Of a stretch of DNA of 8,216 nt, positions 1 to 5,400 are shown in pieces (position 1 is the stretch's first letter; each line of letters opens with the position of its first letter). The DNA is from Candidatus Liptonbacteria bacterium (lineage in GTDB: Bacteria > Patescibacteriota > Minisyncoccia > UBA6257 > 2-01-FULL-56-20): the NCBI GenBank assembly GCA_016212635.1, contig JACRFR010000009.1:1-8216 (forward strand), given 5' to 3'. The position numbers and the translations under genes were made by a program. Below the pieces are notes generated by a model. It worked only from the letters and a program-made list of their open reading frames with translations, was not told the DNA's origin and did not search any database.

Positions 1-155
1 AGGCGGACATACCCAAACCGATTCAAAGTATCCTCTATCCAGGCATACCTTTCTTCCTTGGCTCTGCCTTCAAATTCAATGTTGTTTGCGACCTTTATGA
101 ATTCTTTTATCTCCTGTATGGTTTGTATGCGCGAGTCGTTCTTAGTGAGTGTCAT
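1..155 (-). CDS. Probable integrase-type transposase, N-terminal fragment (cut by window edge)
   Basis: An open frame runs from an ATG at 155-153 on the minus strand to the left edge without a stop, giving about 51 residues that begin MTLTKNDSRIQTIQEIKEF and continue through a stretch containing EERYAWIEDTLNRFGYVRL. From memory, this resembles the N-terminus of the integrase-like (DDE, IS3/IS481-type) transposases common in CPR genomes, which have a helical stretch ending in a W-I-x-x-x-L-x-x-F-x-Y-x-x-L pattern before the HTH. The catalytic domain would lie outside the window, so the family cannot be confirmed. GAGG sits only a base or two before the ATG, too close for an ideal ribosome site, and the frame stays open upstream, so the start is uncertain. 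The repeats at 186-255 just upstream fit an element end. An ordinary HTH protein is the alternative. Confidence 0.5.
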   Translation of the reverse strand, partial: MTLTKNDSRIQTIQEIKEFIKVANNIEFEGRAKEERYAWIEDTLNRFGYVR

Positions 156-185
156 ACCTCGTATTATGACCGATCTGCGCCTCCA

Positions 186-255
186 CAGAATGAGCCTCTT
201 GGGGCTCATTCTGCGTTGGAATCAGGTTCCATTTGGGGCTCATTCTGTATTGGAT
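186..255. repeat. Repeated IS-end-like motif upstream of the integrase fragment
   Basis: The motif GGGGCTCATTCTG occurs twice in direct orientation (201-213 and 235-247). Each copy is followed by two variable bases and TTGGA, giving a 34-base period. An inverted copy, CAGAATGAGCC, lies at 186-196 and forms an 11-bp stem with 203-213 around a 6-base loop. Multiple short transposase-binding sites near one end are typical of several IS families. The position, between the start of the integrase fragment and trpS, suggests these mark the outer end of that element. The exact terminus and any target duplication cannot be fixed from one end. Confidence 0.5.
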
Positions 256-302
256 AAGACTGTCACTTTTCATTTTGATTTTTTAATTTTACACTATTAG
301 TT

Positions 303-1388
303 ATGAAACCTGTCCTTTTCTCCGGCACCCAACCCACCGGCAAGTTGCATATCGGCAATTACCTGGGCGCGCTCCGCAATTTTGTGGAACTGCAAAACTC
401 CGGTAAATATGAGTGTATCTACTGCGTAGTGGATCTGCATTCTTTAACCGAGGACTTCGACCCGAAAGAAAAGTGCGGGCAAATCCTGGAAGTCGCGGCT
501 GATTACCTGGCCACGGGTTTAGATCCTAAGAAATCGGTTATTTTCCAGCAATCTCAAGTACCGGCGCATACCGAACTGACCTGGATTTTAAATACCATCA
601 CGCCGATGGGCGAATTGCGTCGGATGACGCAGTTTAAAGATAAAACGCAAACTAATGTATCGAACCTATTTGAAGAAGCGCAGCGCAAAACTAAAACTCT
701 TATCCCAACACTAGAAACGACGGAGGGGATAATGGCTAAAGAGGAAACGATGCGGATGGAAACGGCGAATGTTGGCCTGTTCGACTACCCTGTTTTGATG
801 GCTTCAGACATAGTGCTTTATGATACCAAGTTTGTCCCGGTCGGCGAAGATCAACTACAACACCTGGAACTCACCCGTACACTGGTCCGCAAGTTCAACA
901 ATCGCTTCGGTCCGACATTTATCGAACCGCAACCGATTCTGACTAAGACCGCCCGGGTAATGTCCCTTCAAAATCCGACCAAGAAGATGTCTAAATCTGA
1001 CCCAGTTGGCTGCCTATTTTTAGATGATTCCCCTGCTGAAATTGAGAATAAAATTAAGCGGGCAGTGACTGACTCTGGCTCGGTTGTTAAACACGACCGA
1101 ACCGAAAAGCCTGGTATCTCAAATCTTCTGGAGATTTACTCCGCCCTGGTCAACGAGCCGGTCCCGAAATTGGAAAAAAAGTTTGCCGGCAAGAATTATG
1201 GCGCGTTCAAATCGGCGCTGATTAAAGTTATCACCGACCACTTCGCTGATTATCGTAAGAAGAAGGCGGTTCTCGCGGCCAAGCCAAAACTCCTCGCGTC
1301 CGTATTAAGCACCGGCTCCAAAAAAGCCGCGCAGATGGCTAACAAGAAAATGACCGAGGTCTGCCAGAGGATCGGCATCAGCGTCTAA
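303..1388 (+). CDS. trpS: Tryptophan--tRNA ligase (TrpRS)
   Basis: Cytoplasmic class I synthetase that activates tryptophan with ATP and charges tRNA-Trp. The protein is 361 residues. The N-terminus MKPVLFSGTQPTGKLHIGNY contains the HIGH-type signature HIGN (residues 16-19). DLHSLT follows at 44-49, GEDQLQHLELTR at 181-192 in the tryptophan/adenylate-binding half, and the KMSKS loop is intact at 228-232. The family is usually about 330-340 residues. The excess is mostly a segment at roughly residues 114-153, between FKDK and GLFDYP, where most TrpRS have only a short connector. The ATG at 303 places the conserved start correctly. No Shine-Dalgarno site is visible in the AT-rich bases before it, and I see no convincing promoter, so it may be read from further left. 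It ends in TAA with no clear U-tailed terminator directly after. The assignment is secure. Confidence 0.97.
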   Translation: MKPVLFSGTQPTGKLHIGNYLGALRNFVELQNSGKYECIYCVVDLHSLTEDFDPKEKCGQILEVAADYLATGLDPKKSVIFQQSQVPAHTELTWILNTITPMGELRRMTQFKDKTQTNVSNLFEEAQRKTKTLIPTLETTEGIMAKEETMRMETANVGLFDYPVLMASDIVLYDTKFVPVGEDQLQHLELTRTLVRKFNNRFGPTFIEPQPILTKTARVMSLQNPTKKMSKSDPVGCLFLDDSPAEIENKIKRAVTDSGSVVKHDRTEKPGISNLLEIYSALVNEPVPKLEKKFAGKNYGAFKSALIKVITDHFADYRKKKAVLAAKPKLLASVLSTGSKKAAQMANKKMTEVCQRIGISV

Positions 1389-1457
1389 ATAATTTTGTTA
1401 ACACTTTCTGCGATTGTGGGATTTGTTAGTAAAATATGGGAAGGCCATTAATTTCTT

Positions 1458-1494
1458 GAGGTCGGGCCTTAAGAATTCCCCAAGGCCCGACCTC
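1458..1494. repeat. 13-bp perfect stem-loop downstream of trpS
   Basis: GAGGTCGGGCCTT (1458-1470) pairs perfectly with AAGGCCCGACCTC (1482-1494) across an 11-base loop. It could stabilise the trpS 3' end or be a dispersed intergenic palindrome. No T-run follows on either strand, so a classic rho-independent terminator is not well supported. Confidence 0.6.
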
Positions 1495-1612
1495 GGAAGC
1501 TATACAGTGGTACTAGGAGTCGCAATATTCTAGCGGCCGGGCTACTTGGACAATTCAAGGGGCGCCTTGCCACGCCCGCCAATTTGTTGGCGCTGTTCGA
1601 AAACCAGGGGGT

Positions 1613-1690
1613 TGTCATTCCCGCGAAGGCGGGAATCTACACTCTCAGGGAAAACGGGTCTGGATTATCGGGTCAAGCCCGATAATGACA
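1613..1690. repeat. 78-bp double-hairpin repeat with terminal inverted repeats (dRS3/MITE-like)
   Basis: The unit starts TGTCATT (1613-1619) and ends AATGACA (1684-1690). Inside are two hairpins: ATTCCCGC/GCGGGAAT with a GAAG loop (1617-1636) and ATTATCGGG/CCCGATAAT with a 5-base loop (1664-1686). This is the widespread ATTCCCGCGAAGGCGGGAAT-type intergenic repeat, similar in core to the Neisseria dRS3 repeat. Read as protein it gives the familiar spurious string SFPRRRES...LDYRVKPDNDR, so apparent coding across it should be ignored. Confidence 0.75.
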
Positions 1691-1718
1691 GGTTTCTACC
1701 ATTATTCACCAAGCTCAC

Positions 1719-1748
1719 TTGCCAGCCAATTGGGTGGCGTGCTATAAG
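1719..1748 (+). promoter_or_regulatory. Promoter with dyad operator for the orphan gene
   Basis: TTGCCA (1719-1724) and TATAAG (1743-1748) are spaced 18 bp, and TGC directly before TATAAG makes an extended -10. Between the boxes lies an 18-bp dyad, GCCAGCCAA/TTGGGTGGC (1721-1738), with a single mismatched pair, placed where a repressor would block polymerase. The start of transcription would be near 1755, giving a leader of about 25 bases. The call rests on consensus matching only. Confidence 0.5.
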
Positions 1749-1766
1749 ACGCTTGGCACACTTGCT

Positions 1767-1774
1767 AAGGAGGT
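1767..1774 (+). promoter_or_regulatory. Strong Shine-Dalgarno site AAGGAGGT
   Basis: A full-length AAGGAGGT sits 6 bases before the ATG at 1781. It is the best ribosome-binding site in the window and the main reason to accept the following gene and its start. Most other genes here lack one. Confidence 0.85.
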
Positions 1775-1780
1775 TAAAAA

Positions 1781-2281
1781 ATGCGGAAAAAAATCCGCAA
1801 GTTTTTCCGCGCCCTCCGCTGGGAGGTGCGCGCGCACGGGTGGAAAGAGGCCGCGTGGCGGGCGGCCCGGCGCTTGTGCGACTGGTGGATAATTTTCCAA
1901 GCCAGCCGCACGGCGCAAAAACAGCTCGCGCGAGTCCGGCCGCTGATGAGCCGGGGGGAGATCTGGTACGCTTTCGGCGCGTACCCGGAGGTGTTACATC
2001 TCACCCTCCGTATCCGACTATTGGAAGGCCGCTGTCACCGGTCACGGCGGCTGGCCGGAGTCGGTCGGCTACGGCGGGAGGTTCTCCGCTTGGCCGCCCG
2101 GGTGGACCGACTGGAACACCGGGTGGAAGAGATCCTCGCGGCCGGGGACATCACCCCGGAGCGCCGCGAGTGCCTCGAGGCGTTGGTGGACCTCGCCGAG
2201 CGCAAGCTCGTGAGGTTCATTCACGGGGCTGCCGCGAGGCGATTTCTTCTCGCCGCCGCCCAAAAGATCAACGGCACGTGA
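1781..2281 (+). CDS. Orphan GC-rich, arginine-rich protein of unknown function
   Basis: I do not recognise this 166-residue protein. It begins MRKKIRKFFRALRWEVRAHG, is very rich in Arg, Ala and Leu, and should be mostly helical. Residues about 93-122 (LRREVLRLAARVDRLEHRVE) have coiled-coil-like leucine spacing, followed by a second helical segment, ERRECLEALVDLAERKLVRF, at 128-147. WWIIF (35-39) is hydrophobic but too short for a membrane span, and there is no signal peptide. Evidence that it is real: a strong Shine-Dalgarno site, a promoter and a hairpin terminator closely frame it as a one-gene unit. Its base composition departs from the neighbours (44 of 60 bases are G or C at 1801-1860), which points to recent acquisition. 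The basic N-terminus would suit nucleic-acid binding, but that is a guess. Minus-strand frames over the same stretch lack such signals. Confidence 0.75.
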   Translation: MRKKIRKFFRALRWEVRAHGWKEAAWRAARRLCDWWIIFQASRTAQKQLARVRPLMSRGEIWYAFGAYPEVLHLTLRIRLLEGRCHRSRRLAGVGRLRREVLRLAARVDRLEHRVEEILAAGDITPERRECLEALVDLAERKLVRFIHGAAARRFLLAAAQKINGT

Positions 2282-2308
2282 CAACCTCACGTGCCGTTAC
2301 TCGTTTTG
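2270..2308 (+). terminator. Rho-independent terminator overlapping the orphan gene's stop codon
   Basis: AACGGCACGTGA (2270-2281) pairs perfectly with TCACGTGCCGTT (2287-2298) across CAACC, and ACTCGTTTTGATT follows. The left arm contains the last codons and the TGA stop itself. On the minus strand the same stem is followed by GATCTTTT, so weak bidirectional use is possible, which would also suit ileS arriving from the right. Confidence 0.75.
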
Positions 2309-2336
2309 ATTAGAACTTACGCGTTTGGTCTGAATT

Positions 2337-2443
2337 CTCCCTTTCCTAAAGGGAGTACTCCGATTAAAATCGGAGGGAGGGATTTCTGAAATCCTCCGCT
2401 CCCCCGATTCGAATCGGGGGACCACCTCCTTTAGTAAAGGAGG
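2337..2443. repeat. Cluster of five consecutive palindromes
   Basis: Five short palindromes lie end to end: CTCCCTTT/AAAGGGAG (2337-2355), CTCCGATT/AATCGGAG (2358-2375), GGATTT/AAATCC (2380-2394), a perfect 20-bp palindrome with arm CCCCCGATTC (2401-2420), and CCTCCTTTA/TAAAGGAGG (2425-2443). The first resembles the fifth and the second resembles the fourth, so the block can fold either as five small hairpins or as one long nested hairpin. It lies 3' of both the orphan gene and ileS, which converge here. A weak extra stem at 2455-2472 followed on the minus strand by ATTTTATT could end ileS transcription. Confidence 0.75.
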
Positions 2444-2475
2444 AATAAAATCTCCGATACATGTATTTATCGATG

Positions 2476-5400
2476 TTATGTGCGCCTAATCGCCAGCCAA
2501 ACATCAGCTTCTTCCAACCTAGAACTTATCTCCGCGTCGAACTTGGTAGTTTTTCGGTACTCGATCCGCTTGAGACCGGTTTCCCGTTTGAGCACGGCTT
2601 CATTTTCCATAACCACCGCCCGCAGGCCCGCCGGCAACTCGGTCCAGAGAGTGATCCGGTCCTGGGGCCGGTAACCCGCCGAGGCGCGCAGTTCTTGCAC
2701 CACGCGCACAAACTCCCGGAGTAGTCCTTCGGCTTTCAGCTCGGGGGTGATTTTCGTGTCCAACTCGATCTCGGTTTTCATTTTCGGATCCACCACCACC
2801 TCTTTAACATTCACCTCCTCCGCCAATATCGCGAGTAATTCTCTTCTGCCCCTTAATTCTTTATTCTTAATCCTTAATTCTCGTAATGGTTGCCTAACCT
2901 TTATCCCCAGCTTGGCCCGTTCCGCGAGCGCTAAGCTGGCTATGCGCCGTATTTCCGCCATCTGGAACAGTAAGCGAGGAGCGAGGAGCGAGGAGCGAGG
3001 AGGGGTTTCCCGGCCCCCGCTCTTCCCTTTTTGCTCTTCCCTCTTCGCTTTGCCCGCTTGCCCGCCGTAGCCTTGGCGGAGGCGGGGCCAGTCTTCTAAA
3101 TGCACCGACTCCTTCCTGACCCTTGACCCATGACCCATGACACTTGCATACATCGCCTCTGCAAAGAACGGGGTAAACGGCGCCAGAAGTTTAGAAATCG
3201 CGGTCAGCACATGGCCCAACACTGCGGAACAGGCCGCGAAATCTGCCTGGCTCTCCGGCCGTTGTAGGCGGCGCCTAGAACGGCGGATGTACCAGCGTGA
3301 CAGGTCGTCGGTCAGGGACTCGAGCAATAAGCCCGCTTCTCGAATCTCATACTTCTCCAGGGAATCAGTCATGCCCGCGATGGTTTCTTGGAGCCGCGCC
3401 AAAATCCACATATCCAGCACGTTCTTACTTCTCTTCGCTCTTCGCTCGTCGCTCGTCGCTTTCCCCGCGTAGGTGCGCCAAAACTCTAAACAGTTCCAGA
3501 GGATCAAGTGGAACCGGCGGTAGGTTTTGGCCAACTCCAGCTGGTCAAAGTTTTTGGGCTCGCCCGGCGGATTCATGGTGAAGAAGTACCAGCGCACCGA
3601 ATCAATGCCGTGCTTGCCGGCCATCTCCCAGGGATCCACGATATTGCCCTTGGACTTGGACATTTTCTGGCCGTGTTTGTCATTGATGTGGCCCAGGCAA
3701 ATGACGTGGCGATAGGGTGTTTCGAGCCCCAAGAGGGTGGCAATGGCCAGCAAGGTGTAGAACCAGCCGCGGGTTTGGTCCACGGCCTCGCAAATGTAAT
3801 CGGCCGGGTATGGGATAGCGAGGAGGGAGGAGCGAGGAGGGAGGAGCGAGGAGGGAGGAGCGATTCTACTCTTTTCGCTCTTCGCTCTTCGCTCTTCGCT
3901 TTGAAACGGCCGTTTCTCGCTGGCATAAGGCATGGCGCCGGAATCGAACCAAACGTCGGCGACCTCTTTAACCCGGGTCATATCTCGGTGGCACTTAGGA
4001 CAGGGCAATTTGATCCCGTCGATATACGGCCGGTGCGGATCGGCCTCGCCGGTCTCGTCCCGAGGCGTAATCCGGAGAGCTAGGGGTTGCACCTCTGCGT
4101 GGGCTATAAAATCGCCGCGTTTCTTTTCTTTGGCCATAATCGCTTCGGCTTCATTCCAGCCCTCGGCGACATGACGAATCATCCAAATCGAGTACTCGTG
4201 GCTGACCAGAAGAATTTTCTTGCCGTGATATTTCCGCTCCAAGTCTGCCAGAACTGCCCAAACTCGAGCGCGAACTTGGCGCAGAGACTCCCCGCCCTCT
4301 GGTCCCCGTGCGAACTTATCCGTATAGGTTGGGAGTTCCTGGTGATAGCCTCGGCTGGAATGACCATCGTACTTCCCTAGATCAATTTCACGGAGACGCG
4401 GCTCGGAAACGGTCGGTAAGTCCCCCAGGTATTTGGCCACGATTTTCGCCGTTTCCCGGGTTCGTTCCACGTCCGAAAAAACCACGAGGTCTATCTTGGC
4501 TGGACGCAACTTTTCTGCGACCCGTCGCACTTTAGTCTCGCCCTGGGGTGTGAGCGGATACCGGTTGGGCGAAACATCATGTATTCCCAATAGGTTGGTC
4601 TCCGCAAATCCGTGGCGCATGACCCAGTATTGGTTGCGACTGCCGCCGGAGAGTCGATCCAGCTCGGCATAGCTGCCGATGACCTTGGTCTCGCCGCAGG
4701 AGTGGCACTGCCAAATTGGCAGGGGCGTGCCCCAGTAGCGCTCCCGGGAAAAGTTCCAATCCTTGGCTTCTTTCAGCCACTCCCCGAAGCGGCCGTTTTT
4801 AATGTGCCCCGGTACCCAGTGTATTTTTTTATTCTCCGCGATCAGCTTCGCACGCAGCTTGGAAACCGCCACGAACCAGGAACTCCTAGCGTAGTATAAG
4901 AGCGGCGTGTCGCAGCGCCAACAGTGCGGGTATTCGTGGGTGTAAGGAGTGATGCGCAACAGGTTGTTGTGCTCCCGCAGATGCTCGAAGATGGCTTCAT
5001 CGGTTTCTTTGTTTTTGGCTATTCGTCCGGCCAGACCGGCAACTTCCGAGGTGAAGCGCCCGGTTTCGTCCACGGTGTGGTGCTGGGGCAAGCCCAGTTC
5101 CACGCCCAGTCGGTAGTCGTCTTCGCCGTACATGACCGCGGTGTGGACCACCCCCGTACCGTCGGTGGTAGATACAAAATCCGCCGGATAAACCCGGTAG
5201 GCTTTCTCCTTGTGGAGCGGCGGTACGGAAAACAGCGGTTGGTACGTCAGGCCGACCAAATCTTTGCCGGTTACCAGCGCGAGCGGCTCCAGTTTCCCGC
5301 CGGGTAAAATTTGTTCCGCTAATCCCTCGGCAAAAATGTAAACCTCCCCGTTTTCCTTGTCCCTTGATACTTGATACTTGATACTGTTCCCCACCGCCAG

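Larger units (their letters stand above)
1389..1780. other. Gene-free interval between trpS and the orphan gene, hairpin-rich
   Basis: I find no convincing gene here. The stretch holds a 13-bp hairpin (1458-1494), smaller inverted repeats at 1556-1569 and 1577-1592 (CGCCAA/TTGGCG), the 78-bp double-hairpin repeat (1613-1690) and the promoter of the next gene (1719-1748). An open plus-strand frame crossing 1546-2313 is explained by the repeat and by the opposite reading of the GC-rich gene. Confidence 0.7.

Noticed and set aside
1458..1494. Strong terminator for trpS
   Set aside because: The stem is perfect, but no T-run follows on either strand and the loop is long, so it is kept only as a hairpin repeat.
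2279..2281. Recoded UGA (glycine) as in some CPR lineages
   Set aside because: TGA ends the orphan gene within its terminator and ends the antitoxin at the usual ATGA overlap. No TGA occurs within trpS or ileS.
1546..2313. A 255-residue plus-strand open frame rich in Pro, Gly and Arg
   Set aside because: It begins inside the double-hairpin repeat (spurious LDYRVKPDNDR string) and then reads the GC-rich orphan gene in another frame. The frame starting at 1781 has the Shine-Dalgarno site, promoter and terminator.
3573..3926. Minus-strand 117-residue frame and many plus-strand frames across 2476-6144
   Set aside because: They are alternative-frame readings of ileS, which has conserved motifs along its whole length.
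2853..5383. CRISPR array, suggested by tandem repeats plus a Cas2-like gene nearby
   Set aside because: The repeats are contiguous 7-bp units with no spacers and lie inside ileS. There is no cas1, and the Cas2-like protein has a PaaX-type winged helix.
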